Shown: one piece after another, positions 22,597 through 34,480 of the stretch
Position numbering within the stretch: position 1 is the stretch's first letter
Layout: each line of letters begins with the position of its first letter
Source: Asterias amurensis
Lineage: Eukaryota > Echinodermata > Asteroidea > Forcipulatida > Asteriidae
Direction of reading: 5' to 3'
NCBI RefSeq assembly: GCF_032118995.1
Contig: NC_092657.1
Span: 15,420,181 to 15,484,180, forward strand
Length of the DNA stretch: 64,000 nt
Translations under genes and position numbers: made by a program
The notes under the pieces: generated by a model
The model's database searches: none
Told to the model about the DNA's origin: nothing
What the model saw: only the letters and a program-made list of their open reading frames with translations

Positions 22597-23243
22597 CAAA
22601 TATTTACATTACCAAGATGTGTTACTTTCAATGTCACAGTCCAAAGCTTTTGCGACTGGCAACCACACGCAAGTGACGTTTAAATGTTAACAAAAACATC
22701 ATGACACAACTGATGAAATGACAATGTCGGCTGATAGCAGGTTAAACAGTGTAAGCACATTATAAACATAATATTCAAGAAGAGCCCCAAAAAATACACA
22801 ATAAAGTTCAACTTACGATCTCACCAGTTTGTCTTGTTTACAGCACTCTCAAAGAACCCCGTCTTTTACACCACAATTCCCCAAACAAGGTATACTGTGG
22901 ATAGCACTGATCATCAGTCTCGCTCCACCACTTGTGTTTACAGTACTATCTCTCTTGAGACCCCAGCTGCAACTAGCAAATCCCCGATGCAGCATCGCCT
23001 AAACAATTGGTCATAAAACGCCAATGCGTATGCGCACCCTGCCATTCCGGGTCACTGCCTGCGCTGAGCTCCGCCTACTTGTATATACTTTTTCGCCAGT
23101 TTGTCCGTCAAGTAGGGATGGTCGTGTTCAAAGAACAATCGACAATTGTTTCATAATTACTTTACCGCTGAGCACCCATGAGCTACTGTAACGTGTATAC
23201 GTTTTAGCAATAAGAGATGGCAAAACAAGTAACACAGCTTTTG
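22597..23243. other. Unit 1 sequence with no recognised feature
   Basis: Contains the sequence matching 31956-32540 of unit 2. No gene was seen. Confidence 0.4.
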
Positions 23244-23627
23244 TTAAAGACGTACAGTGGACACTATTGGTAAATTGTCAAAGACCAGTCTTCTCACTTA
23301 GTGTATATCAACATATGCATACAATAACAAACATGTGAAAATTTGGTCGATTGGTCATCGGAGTTGCGAGATAACTATGCAAGAACAAAAATAACACCCT
23401 TGTAACACGAAGTTGTGTGCGTTTATATGCTTGATTTCGAGACCTCAAATTCTAAACGTAAGGTCTCTAAATCAAATTCGTGGAAAGATGCTTCTTTCTC
23501 GAAAAATATGTTACTTCACATGGAGCCGTTTCTCACAATGTTTTTTACTATAAACCTCCAATTACCGAGTGAGGTTTTATGCTGATAATTATTTTGAGTA
23601 ATTACCAATAGTGTCCACTACCTTTAA
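23244..23627 (-). repeat. MITE, family A
   Basis: A 384-bp copy with degenerate left end TTAAAGACGTACAGTGGAC and right end TAGTGTCCACTACCTTTAA. Its orthologue in unit 2 is at 34093-34480. Confidence 0.85.
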
Positions 23628-24283
23628 GAACAGTTCATAACATCCCCTTGAATCAAGAATGATCAACAAAGTCCTTTTAAAGGGAACATTCCAAAGCTCT
23701 CAGCAAAGAAGCAGATACAACCCGGTGTCCAGAATTTTGAAGGAGGAAACCTTGTAGACCGGTGTCAGATGCAACTGTGTCCACCATGCAATACTGACCA
23801 CCAGACAATTTTGCATATGCAATCCTTCCCGGGGCTATGCATACGTATGACTAAGCATGTATGTTCGAGCGTGCATGCACTGAACCTACGTATGTGCAGC
23901 ACGAATATTACGTATGATTGCAGCACATACCCATTTCTTGACATGCACTTGAAACAAATAAAAACAAACATGGCAACTGTTTTCTCTCGACCAAGAAAGT
24001 CGTTTAATTTTAAGTTTAAATGTATAGGTGCTTATACAACAGCGGCATTATATGTTTTTTGCTGTCTGAAGTTTACCCCCAAACTGGAGTCATTGGGTTA
24101 AAATCACAGGCAATCGTGATTGAGAAAAAAAGCGTTTTAGTAATTAAGGGGTCTTTGTAATCCTTCCAAAGACTTTGACTAAAATGGCAGCTCTAATAAT
24201 AGATGGTCACGCAGTCCAGCATGATTCACTTTTGGTCAATTTGTTTGATCACCTGCTTTGCGGAGCAAGTTATGATTGTATTT
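23628..24283. other. Unit 1 sequence with no recognised feature
   Basis: Matches 34481-35102 of unit 2 with small indels. Open frames here are not conserved in the other unit. Confidence 0.4.
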
Positions 24284-24626
24284 TTAAAGATGCTATGTCA
24301 GATTTTGGGCTGATTTTACCACAACATTTTGATTTGAAACTCATAGGTATTTTGATGGGGTTCGATCAAGTTACAAGCTTTTATTTGAGCCATTGCTCGA
24401 AAAAGTCCGCCAAATATTAGTAGCAGTGAAAGAAAGTGCTCAAAATAAGTTTTTGTCGACAAATTATATCACGTGACCATTTCTTAAACATCATTTAAAA
24501 AATCCATTAAAAGTAAAAGTTAAACTGTTTTTCTTTAGAGCGGGTGATACTATTTGAAATACCATTCACCCCAACAAATTATATTGTTTAACGTTTTGGG
24601 CAAAAACTCTGACATAGCATCTTTAA
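24284..24626 (-). repeat. MITE, family F
   Basis: A 343-bp copy, reversed relative to 9006, with ends TTAAAGATGCTATGTCAG and TGACATAGCATCTTTAA. Confidence 0.8.
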
Positions 24627-25517
24627 AGTATTACCATTTTGCAAAGTGTAGCTGTGGGCAGCTAGTGAAGACCAATTCTCACCCACGTAAATGACTAATG
24701 TTTACTCGGTCTTCCACTGAAGTTTGCATCTTTGTGGGTAATTTTTTTTTTTTACTCCATCTCTCTTAAGTCACCTGGAAATATCATTGTTTTTCTTTTA
24801 AACATAAGAGTATAAGCTTACGAACGATACATTTTTTTTTTTAGTAATTGTTTGTCACGATTTATATGTTTAAAAAATATATAAAGTTGTTTGGGGGGGC
24901 TGACTCCACCTACCCCTTTTTTGACGTCAATCGAGGCAGAATTTCCTGCAATGCGTATAGTAAACACACGTTCAAAGTACATGTACGTCCAAGTCGTGAG
25001 TTGGTACGTTTAAAAAAAAAGATGACTTTAAAGAGTGAAATAACCACCACTCCTTTTAAAGAGCTATTTGAGGGACAACTCATAATGCTAAGAGTGGTAT
25101 TTTTCATTAGTTTACATTTAGAGAGTAACGCAAACTCATAATCTGAAAGACCAAAGTTAACGCACGGGTCACATGTACTTAGTCTAATACAAAATGGACG
25201 ACTTATCGCCTTGACCTCGACACACAGGGGATACATAATACATATTGTTGTGTTGGACTCATCGCTTTAACCGTGCGGCTTATTCATCAAACCACTTTAA
25301 GCCAAAGCTTCATTATTGCTCCCCCTATTGTCAATTATTTTATAGTGTCATCTTTCACGAATACGGGTCACTGCTTGCGCTCAGATTTGCCTACTTGTAT
25401 CGACAAAAGTCGCTACGCAACATTACCTGAAGTGCGCACACACTCAATATATCAATATTTCGTTCTTTGTTTCCACCATTTTTGTTATGCCCTTTTGTTT
25501 AAATCCCTATTTGTTAT
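24627..25517. other. Unit 1 sequence, partly present three times
   Basis: Parts of 24650-25300 are found in unit 2 (35160-36010) and again, more diverged, at 36360-36600. The left arm of the fold-back seen whole at 35341-35576 is present here at about 24923-25010. Confidence 0.5.
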
Positions 25518-25755
25518 AAGGATTTGGGTACTTTTTTATTTAACGTTGAACTTGCATGGTCTGAAGATAATGATAGTGGAAATCTTCCATTCAAATATGA
25601 TTTACTGAGGTGCTGTAGTTTTCGAAAAAAGAAAAGAAAGTAAAGCAATGTAATGAAAAAACGTTTGTAAATGCTTGAAATAATTTTCGTCTTATATGAG
25701 ACGAACATTATTTTCATGACTTTGTTTTACTCATTTCCCGAAAACTACAACACCT
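25518..25755. repeat. Fold-back MITE, family B, right end lost
   Basis: Starts AAGGATTTGGGTACTTTTT and has the central hairpin (TTTTCGTCTTATATGAGACG). It stops after CCGAAAACTACAACACCTC. The homology between the two duplication units ends within this element. Confidence 0.75.
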
Positions 25756-25905
25756 CTTTTTTAAAATTACTTAAAAATTTTGCTGAAAAGCTGAGCAGCA
25801 AGGAGCTTTTTGCAAATTGTTATCAATTAGTTTATCCCCAAACTGAAGTCAACAAATGCCGAGGCCACACGATGAGGAAAACAACACTGAAAAATATTAA
25901 TTTGG

Positions 25906-25995
25906 GTTTTTACCCATACACCGATGTGTGTTAGCACTGTATACTCAGTACTTTCCCGAGTCCAGTGCTAACACACATCGGTGTATGGGTAAAAA
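25906..25995. repeat. Perfect 33-34-bp inverted repeat (family K hairpin)
   Basis: The left arm at 25906-25939 (including CCATACACCGATGTGTGTTA) pairs with the right arm at 25963-25995 (including TAACACACATCGGTGTATGG) around a 23-base loop. Single-arm fragments lie near 2600 and 12530. Confidence 0.8.
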
Positions 25996-26094
25996 CAAAA
26001 AATAATATTCTTTATCCCCGATGCAAATTTAACATCGATTATATCGTTGCGGTACCCGCTGCCAAAACATAGGATTCGAACTGCCTCTAGCTGC

Positions 26095-26299
26095 CGGGCA
26101 ACCTCGGTAGTCTAGTTGGTAAGACACTGCTCTAGAATTGCGAGGGTCCTGGGTTCGAATCCCACCCCAGTAGCATGCCTGTGATATATTATATATATAT
26201 ATATATATATTTTTTTTTTTTCGTCAGTGCGCCATGAGCGTCAGTCATGGCGGATACCGGCGCCTTATAAATTTTCATTATTGTTATTATTATTACTAC
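26095..26299 (+). repeat. tRNA-derived SINE with LINE-like tail
   Basis: The tRNA-like head has GTAGTCTAGTTGG (A box) and GGTTCGAATCC (B box, about 26152). An (AT)n tract follows at about 26184-26211, then a body ending GGCGCCTTATAAATTTTCAT plus (TTA)n. That tail resembles the tails of the LINEs at 56569 and 61190 (GCGCTATATAA...ATTATT), as expected of a SINE mobilised by that LINE. It lies exactly at the junction between the two duplication units. Confidence 0.65.
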
Positions 26300-26773
26300 T
26301 TTTTGAAATAGCTCACCGGTTTATGCTGTTGTGGTTGGCTTATTGCGATATTTAAAGTGCATAAACCGACGCAGTGTTATTTTCACGGTCACTAAAAAAT
26401 GTTATGTAGGAATTTTGAGGAGACCTTCAAATTGAGTCAATATGAACGCCAAGGATATGGCAATTGATAATTGATGATTGCAAAAGTAGCATCGGAGTCT
26501 TATATAGCCCACGTAGCTACCAGGTAATGTACTCAAGGCGCTGAGTATATACAAGCTTTCAGAAAGATAGGTTATTAAAGTGATGAATTCTGAGACCAAA
26601 TTTTGTAGCACTTCACAAGGTTTACAATGTGCTACGGCCCATACAGCAGGCACAACGTGTAACACCGATAAGCGCACTGGGCTTATTACATGCGTTACAC
26701 AACACAACACAACACATGGTACCAACGGCTTTACGTCCCATACGAATAACGAAGCAAGGGTTAAGTGCCTTGC

Positions 26774-27106
26774 TAAAAGCCATTCGACACTTTCGGAATA
26801 GAAACAAAATTAAAAGTTCACAGATTTACAAATAACTTACAGGGTTTACAGAAGGTAATGGCGAAAGACTTCTCTTGAAATAATATTCCATGAAATGCTT
26901 TACTTTTACGAGAAAACATTAACAAACAAAATCAATTCTCGATATCGAGAATTACTGATTTATTTTAAACACATTTCATGACACGGCGATACGTGCGGAA
27001 ACAAGGGTGTGTTTTTCCGTTATTTTCTCCCGACTCCGATGACCGATTGAGCCTACATTTTCACAGGTTTGTTATTTTATATATATGTTGTGATACACGA
27101 AGTGTA
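26774..27106 (+). repeat. MITE, family C, right end lost
   Basis: Orthologue of 18755-19122. The left end GCCATTCGACACTTTCGG is present, but the last ~45 bp are deleted relative to unit 1. Confidence 0.75.
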
Positions 27107-27287
27107 AGGACACAAGTGTTACGGCTGGGGATACCAACTCACACTCTGCTGAACAAAAACACCTGATGATTGACCTAACTGCACGAAAAAAAAGTATGGA
27201 CTGGTTAGCAAACTATAAAAAATACAAAACAAAAACTGAGTTTATTTCGTTCCATCGAAATATTATGTCGTTATCTTCTAACTTGTA

Positions 27288-27494
27288 TAGACGATGTGAC
27301 CTATGTTTACCTTCAAACCGCCCTCTGTTGACAAAACACTCTATACGTCATGTTTCGCCGGGCACTGAGTTGCGCAGTCACAGTAGGATTGCGTACACTT
27401 TCTAGCTGGCTGCCAAAACACAAAGGTTTTGCCCGGCGGTATGCGCGCGAATCATGTTATGGTTTTCGTGTGATGTCAGAGGTCACATCGTCTA
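27288..27494 (+). repeat. MITE, family J, with TA target duplication and empty site
   Basis: 207 bp, with ends TAGACGATGTGACCTATG and GAGGTCACATCGTCTA, flanked by TA on both sides (27286-27287 and 27495-27496). Unit 1 has the uninterrupted sequence CTAACTTGTACACGTTACC at about 19312-19330, so insertion followed the duplication. A TA duplication fits the Tc1/mariner group. Confidence 0.85.
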
Positions 27495-28455
27495 TACGTT
27501 ACCTCAATACTCTTTGCTATTTTAAAACTGTTTTATTACATATAAAAATACATATACAATGCATCTATATTTATGTTTTTTTATACAAACGATTGTTGGG
27601 TGGCATCTTTACAATACGAAAACAAATCGAAGACAATAACCCTCTAGTCCTTGCACCGCCCGAGTTTGCCGAAATGACTTTTCAAGATTCTTGCAGTAAA
27701 CTACTGGAATCATAGTTCAACATTTTCAAAGGCTGATTATTTATAAATAAATGCACAATGTGTGACCCTTTCGGCGATATTTGTGCCAGTCCTCAATGGG
27801 GGGGGGGGGGGGGGGACAATAAACGCCTGCGGTAATATTTATGGCGATTATTTGTGTATAATGATAAAATGGACACAATAGCTTTTCAAGGCTTTTATCT
27901 GGCTCAATGCTGATTATTTGCGAAGGCGTTAGTTTTCGACAATATCACCATAAATGATAAAAATACAGGTTCCTTTGTGTTTACTAATGAGCGTTTTGTT
28001 GGGTAGGAGCTAAAATTACTTCATCATCATTAGCTTCGACAAGTCAACTGTGAAGGGATGAATATCAATAATGATCTATAAAAACTAGATGGATTCACCA
28101 ATGCGTAGACCTATTAATGACTATCTAGTTTTATTTTGATGTTTCTTTGTATTCTACAAACAAAAGCTATAGCGATGTTTCCTCCTATACCGCATTGGAC
28201 AGTGTATCACTTTAGGTGGCTGGGCGGTCCAGTGGCTAAATGGATAAAGCAAATCGTGTATTATTGTTTCTTTCCTGGCATCAAGTTGCGCCATAGATCT
28301 GTAGACTTAGGAGTAATTAATGTCAAACTTACCTACCCTCAACTTTGTTGAGAAGTATAGCAAGTGGTATTGAACAGATATATTGCCACTTGTCAGTCAC
28401 ATCCAAACATTACCCCAATTATATATGTAATATTCGTAATTGCCTCAGACAGTTT
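27495..28455. other. Unit 2 sequence, poly-G tract, no gene
   Basis: A G run of about 17 bases lies near 27798-27815. The matching unit 1 stretch lacks much of 27650-28240. A tRNA A-box-like fragment (GTGGCTAAATGG) is near 28232. No gene is supported. Confidence 0.4.
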
Positions 28456-28800
28456 CGCTATTCCTATCATTGGTGGAGAGCGCGTCACGTCGGGGTGTTT
28501 AAACATTTGATAATGACCAGTGTTTATAACCGGTTGTTAGCGGATACTCCGCTCTAGTCTTGGTGCAAGACGTTTCTTGTTAATACCGTTGATGCAGACG
28601 CTGTCGTTTGTGCGCGCTGTTTGTGAAAGGAAAACCATAACGTGTTGCACCAAGACTAAACGCGCACGGGCACGAAACAATCAAGTAACTGTCGGGTATA
28701 GGCGTCTCGATCGCAATAATGCAACACTCGGACGTCGTACAAAGAAGCACATCGAAAACGGATAATTTGTACAAAATGTCTTACTTTATTACGCCGGTTA
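28456..28800. repeat. Element G fragment
   Basis: Matches the spacer and right arm of element G (GGTGGAGAGCGCGTCACG, TTTATAACCGGTTGT, GTGTTGCACCAAGACTA, ACTCGGACGTCGTAC). It is absent from the equivalent site in unit 1. Confidence 0.65.
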
Positions 28801-28934
28801 ACCAACAAGGCATTTAGGTATGGGAATGCTGCCGATGAAAACCTTACAGGGTCGTTGCCAATTCTGAACGGCTGCGAAAGAACTCGTCGCAACCCCTTTA
28901 TTCCCTTAGTAATGGCACGCCCACTAGCATACTA

Positions 28935-29260
28935 TGTGATGCGTGTGGCATATATTGCTTATCAAATACTAGGCCTTGACCGAAGCAATTTATATTCTCG
29001 GTCACTGCAATCACCTTGAGTAGGTTTGAAGAGACTGCCATTTTGGATCAATACGGACGCCAAGGAGAGAGAGCCGTAATGACGTATCGATTCATTCTGC
29101 GTTAAATCTCGCACTAAACGTTGCGCTATTGGCGTGACGAACTCTACTGTTTGCCCTGCTTGCAAAACTCACCTAATTTGACATTGATGAACTTAAGTAT
29201 ACAAAAAAGACGTCCAGCTCAAAGTTAGAATAATGATTGGCAAAGCATTGTCAGCAGGAC
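28935..29260. repeat. Family I repeat (unit 2 copy)
   Basis: Almost identical to 19850-20145 of unit 1. Confidence 0.6.
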
Positions 29261-29845
29261 AAGCTATGCCGTAGGCCTACTGCGCGTTGGTTGGTAGCCT
29301 GGGCCAAGTTCATAGAGCTGCTTAAGCAACAAATTTGCTTATAGGGTGGCTTCAGTTTTTTTTTTCTTCATTTAAACGACTTAACATGACTTTTTAAACC
29401 TGAAATATTTGTTATATTTTTTTATTAAAAATAATGGTTTTTAAGAGATTAGGGGAACCCACCCCGGCCCTTAGAGGGAGCCTTCATTTGCATAAACGTG
29501 ACGTCATGTCGGTATTCCGAGCCGTCGGGCCCCCTGGCTGTGTGCATAAAAAGGGGGGGGGGGGCATGACTTATTCGCTAATTACGCATGTCAGATATGT
29601 CAGGATTAAACAAAACACATTTTAATGATGTTCAGTACATACATCAAAAACAGCAAAATTAACTGTTTATTTGAATTCACTGCAGCATCCCTTTAAGCAC
29701 GAAAAAGCTCGCTTGTTTAACATAGTTACTGGCCAAAATGTAATGCCTTAAACATTGCTAGTGACTGGTATTTAGCTGCTCTTTACTAGCAAAACAATTT
29801 AGTGAAGTCTTTTTTGGCCGGTAATCTGATTTTGATTTGGTTTGA

Positions 29846-30240
29846 TTAAATGCATTGGACACTCTTGAAACAGCAAAAAAAAAAACAATAAAATAAAAAA
29901 GACAAGTTCATAGATGTACAAATAATTTATAGCGTTTACAAAAGGTAATGGTGAAAGACATCTCTTGAAATATTATTCCATGAAATGCTTTACTTTCTGA
30001 GAAAACATTAAATCAATATCCATTCTCGATATCGAGAATTACGGATTTTTTTAAAACCCCTCCATGACACGGCGAAACGTGTTGAAACAAGGGTGGGTTT
30101 TCCCGTTATTTTCTACCTACTCCGATTACCAATTGAGCCTAAATTTTCACGTTTTTTTATTTTTTATTTAACATCAGTTGTGATACACGAAGTGTGGGCC
30201 TTTGACAAAACTGTTTCCGGAAAGTGTCCAATGGCTTTAA
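29846..30240 (+). repeat. MITE, family C
   Basis: A 395-bp orthologue of 20756-21139, with ends TTAAATGCATTGGACACT and AAGTGTCCAATGGCTTTAA. Confidence 0.8.
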
Positions 30241-31231
30241 GCAAAGTTTTGTGTTTAAGCAGCTCTGTCAAATGGGGCCCTTGAGAAATATGAGGCAAGC
30301 TTGTTATATCACCAAGCAGCTAGCTGATTAAACTTTTAAAAAAGAGTTATGTCAAATTATCAACCAATAAGAATCATAGTTTTTCACCTTTCGTGATTGC
30401 ACGTGTTAAAAGGAATAAATTGGTATGCCCATTTTTAGTACTGCTTGTGTATACACTTTGTCGTTGAGTTTTTTTTCAAAAGGATGTTTGTCATAAAAAA
30501 GTGACATTACTAACACATATTACAATAGTAGGTACACGAATAAAGCACATTATTGACACCATTTCCTTGCAAAGTAACACACATGCTTATTCTTAAATAT
30601 CCCAGACATTGTCTCCACTCCTATTGGCTGAGAGCGCATCACGTGGGGTGTTTAAACGGTTGATAATGACCAGCTGGAGCTGTTTATAATCGGCTGGGTT
30701 CCACGTGTCGGACGCGCAAGATTATCACGTGGCAAAGTAAGCAAAGTTTTGTGTTTAAGCAGCTCTGTCAAATGGGGCCCTTGAGAAATATGAGGCAAGC
30801 TTGTTATATCACCAAGCAGCTAGCTGATTGGACTTTTAAAAAAGAGTTGTCAAATTATCAACCAATAAGAATCATAGTTTTTCACCTTCCGTGATTGCAC
30901 GTGTTAAAAGGAATAAATTGGTATGCCCATTTTTAGTACTGCTTGTGTATACACTTTGTCGTTGATTTTTTTTTTCAAAAGGACGTTTGTCGTAAAAAAG
31001 TGACACTACTAACACATATTAAAATAGTAGGTACACGAATAAAGCACATTATTGACACCATTTCCTTGCAAAGTAACACAAATGCTTATTCTTATATATC
31101 CCAGACATTTTCTCCACTCCTATTGGCTGAGAGCGCATCACGTGGGGTGTTTAAATGGTTGATAATGACCAGCTGGAGCTGTTTATAATCGGCTGGGTTC
31201 CACGTGTCGGACGCGCAAGATTATCACGTGG
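30241..31231 (+). repeat. Tandem duplication of a ~490-bp module inside unit 2
   Basis: 30241-30732 and 30741-31231 both run from GCAAAGTTTTGTGTTTAAGC to GCAAGATTATCACGTGG. Unit 1 has one copy (about 21140-21630). The two copies are nearly identical, so this is a late local event. Confidence 0.85.
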
Positions 31232-31800
31232 AGCGCAATTCATAGCTTATAGTTACAGCGCGTTATATAAGCGCACGCGCGTACACACAACCCATTCGCA
31301 TCGAACAAATTCTTCACAAAGTTTTTGTAAACAAAAATATGTCAAATCTCGAATTATTAACAGTTAAAGTGTCTATAATTGTATTTTGTGTATACGTTTT
31401 TTTACAAAGGGGCAATTATGAGTTGGGATAACAGAGTAGTGACTCACTCTTAAACGTTCGTTTAAAACATTGCAGGTCGTTGCCGTGCGATAAAGAACCC
31501 TGCCGGTTTTAATCGGTCGTTTAAGAACTCTTTGCTACCCTTGTATTCCCTTATTCGTTTGTAGTGAACCGTGGCCAAAGTTGGAAAGGGGAAACTTATG
31601 TACACAGTATAACTAAAACCTGTTGAATTAAAAAATACTTGAAAGTTGGGTTCCCCTGTAACATTTTTACAGACGGCACTATGTCAAATCATCACGAAGA
31701 TAATACAATCACAGGTGCTATGATTTGCTCATGACTCAAAGTCTACGACAATACAGGAACTCAACAAGATGTTTTATGAAGAAGCATGACACAATAGCAC

Positions 31801-31955
31801 TTAAAGGCGGTGGACACTATTGGTAATTGTCAAACAAATTATTAGCGTAAAACCTTACTTGGTAACGAGTAACGGAGGGGGGGGGGGAGGTTGATAGTAT
31901 AAAACATTATGAGAAACGGCTCCCTCTGAAGTGACATAGTTTTCGAGAAAGAAGT
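31801..31955 (+). repeat. MITE, family A, right part deleted
   Basis: The left end TTAAAGGCGGTGGACACTAT is present. The copy stops at TTCGAGAAAGAAGT and joins sequence that lies beyond the MITE in unit 1. Confidence 0.8.
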
Positions 31956-32543
31956 CCAAAACTTTTGCGACTGGTAACCACACGAAAGTGACGTTTAAAT
32001 GTTAACAAATAAATATGACACAACTTATGAAATGACAATGATGTAGGCTACTATCAAGTTAAACAGTATATTCAAGAAGATTAAAACAATACACAATAAA
32101 AATCGACTTACGATCTCACCAGTTTGTCTTGTTTACAGCACTCTCAAAGAACCCCGTCTTTTACAACACAATTCCCCAAACAAGGTATACTGTGGACAGC
32201 TCTAATCATCAGTCTGGTCTCACAACCTTTTTTTTTTTTTACAGCACTGTCTATCTCGAGCCCCCATCTGCAACTGTCTTATTCTATCCAGCCCCGATGC
32301 AGCATTGTCCAAACAATTGGTCCTAAAACGCCAATGCGTATGCGCACCCTGCTACATTCCGGGTCACTGCCTGCGCTGAGCTCCGCCTACTTGTATATAC
32401 TTTTTCGCTAGTTTGTCCGTCAAGTAGGGATGGTCGTGTTCAAAGAATCATCGACAATTGTTTCATAATTACTTTACCGCTGAGCACCCATGAGCTACTG
32501 TAACGTGTATACGTATTAGCAATTTAAGAGGGCAAAACAAGTA

Positions 32544-34076
32544 GTGTTCACCCATGCGTTTTGCACTTACGTACAACGTTCATTAAGCTCCTGGCCAATA
32601 AAAAGGTCTGCTTTGAAGACTCCATCCCAAGCCCCTCCCTCTACGACTGTCCACATCCTTATAAATCCCACAACGAGCCCCGGTTTTTCATTGTTCGTTT
32701 CTTTCACCCGCTTGGTTCGTAAGGAATGCCGTCGAGAATACAATGCTAACACTATACTCTTACACTGAAGCAATATTCCAATCCCAAACCCACATCCCCA
32801 GTCGTTACGACTCTAATTCAGCCACCAGCAGTGGTGCAAAGTCTTTAAACCCCGTTGGAGAACCCGTTGAATGGCTGCATTATACATGTATATATAAAGT
32901 ATACTTGTTTAACACGTTTCTGGTTTATTTTCAAGACAATCCATTATCTTGATCATCTATAGAAGACACATCTCTAATTGTTCTGATATAGTGTTATTGT
33001 AAACAATGGGAAGGTTAAGCGAAAATAGTAGTTGTTCTTTTTGGGGGAGGGGTCGGTTAATTAGGAGTCCGATCCCAAAACATGATATTGTGATCCATAT
33101 TGCTTGTAGGTCTTCCTCCATGCGGTGTCCAGAGTGTTGTTGGTGAAAACCAGTAACAGTTCCCTTACAGACAACATTATCATTGCAAACTAGTGTCTCC
33201 CAATCCTGTAGTTACATCTTTTATGTTACATTTTAAAAGACAAGGTATCGTTTGAAAAGACACCTAAATCCTTTAGGTACATCTTTTATGTTACATTTTA
33301 ACAGACAAGGTATCGTTTGAAAAGACACCTAAATCCTTTAGGTACATCTTTTATATCTCATATGTACAGAAAAGATATCGTTTGAAAAGACACCTAAATC
33401 CTTTAGGTACATCTTTTATATCTCATATGTACAGAAAAGGTATCGTTTGAAAAGACACCTAAATCCTTTAGGTACATCTTTTATATTACATTTGACAGAC
33501 CAGGTATCGTTTAAAAAGACACCTAAATCCTTTAGGTACATCTTTTATATTATATTTGACAGACCAGGTATCGTTTGAAAAGACACCTAAATCCTTTAGG
33601 TACATCTTTTATATTAGTTGAACAATCAGCTACTGGACTCATTGTTAAACTCTATAAACGTCAATGGTCAAAGGGTGTTGGATCTTCCTAAATCCTTTAG
33701 GTACATCTTTTATATTTCATATGTACAGAAAAGGTATCGTTTGAAAAGACACCTAAATCCTTTAGGTACATCTTTCTTTTATATCTCATATGTACAGAAA
33801 AGGTATCGTTTAAAAAGACACCTAAATCATTTAGGTACATCTTTTATATTACATTTGACAGACCAGGTATCGTTTGAAAAGACACCTAAATCCTTTAGGT
33901 ACATATTTTATATTAGTTGAACAATCAGCTACTGGACTCATTGTTAAACTCTATAGACGTCAATGGTCAAAGTGTGTTGGATCTTCCTGGATCTTTGGGC
34001 GGAGTCAGCAAAGCAGAGCTTTTTATTGGCCAGGAGCTTAATGAAAGTTGTACATACTTGCAAAACGCACGAACAC
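32544..34076. mobile_element. Non-autonomous TIR transposon with internal minisatellite
   Basis: A 1533-bp insertion. Its left end GTGTTCACCCATGCGTTTTG and the reverse complement of its right end, GTGTTCGTGCGTTTTGC, match over roughly 75 bp, including CATTAAGCTCCTGGCCAATA on both sides. It is flanked by TA (32542-32543 and 34077-34078). The matching site in unit 1 (AACAAGTAACAC, about 23226) is empty. The interior has no transposase; it holds a promoter-like TATAAATCC at about 32660 and the 65-bp minisatellite. TA duplication suggests a Tc1/mariner-type mobiliser. Confidence 0.8.
33206..33912 (+). repeat. 64-65-bp minisatellite, about 10 copies
   Basis: Units start with CCTAAATCCTTTAGGTACAT and contain GGTATCGTTTGAAAAGACA. 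Spacing is 65, 65, 65, 64, 64 bp. Each unit has a perfect palindrome ACCTAAA-tcc-TTTAGGT. A ~70-bp unrelated segment interrupts the array at about 33615-33686 and recurs at 33915-33990, giving a higher-order pattern. The period is not a multiple of three, so the open frames across it are accidental. Confidence 0.9.
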
Positions 34077-34092
34077 TAGTAACACGCTGTTG

Positions 34093-34480
34093 TTAAAGAC
34101 GTAAAGTGGACACTATTGGTAAATTGTCAAAGACCAGTCTTCTCACTTGGTGTATATCAACATGTGCATACAATAACAAACCGGTGAAATTTGAGCTCGA
34201 TTGGTCGTCGGAGTTGCGAGATAACTATGAAAGAAAAAAACACCCTTGTAACACGAAGTTGTGTGCGTTTAGATGCTTGATTTCGAGACCCCAAATTCTA
34301 AACTTGAGGTCTCTAAATCAAATTCGTGGAAAGATGCTTCTTTCTCGAAAACTATGTTACTTCACAGGGAGCCGTTTCTCACAATGTTTTATACTATCAA
34401 CCTCCAATTACTAGTTACCGAGTGAGGTTTTATGCTGATAATTATTTTGAGTAATTACCAATAGTGTCCACCACCTTTAA
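34093..34480 (-). repeat. MITE, family A
   Basis: Orthologue of 23244-23627, with right end TAGTGTCCACCACCTTTAA. Confidence 0.85.

Larger units (their letters stand above)
18211..25590. repeat. Tandem segmental duplication, unit 1
   Basis: This 7.4-kb block matches 26301-36321 in the same orientation and order. It begins TTTTGAAATAGTTCACCGG (18211), as unit 2 does at 26301, and both end inside a family B MITE. Long runs are nearly identical (for example 19860-20145 against 28950-29240, and 20220-20330 against 29430-29540), so the duplication is recent in places. No protein gene with domain support was found inside. The bulk is repeats of families A, C, F, G and I plus unclassified sequence. 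Confidence 0.85.

Noticed and set aside
26098-26175. tRNA gene
   Set aside because: The T arm is passable, but no proper anticodon arm or acceptor stem is found and a SINE body follows.
33206-33912. CRISPR-like array
   Set aside because: Repeat and spacer do not alternate; the whole 65-bp unit is repeated, and the host is an animal.
33618-33920. Open frame of 100 codons with repeated YVQKRYRLKRHLN-like peptide
   Set aside because: It lies across a 64-65-bp minisatellite whose period is not divisible by three; the repeated peptide is a by-product of the DNA repeat.
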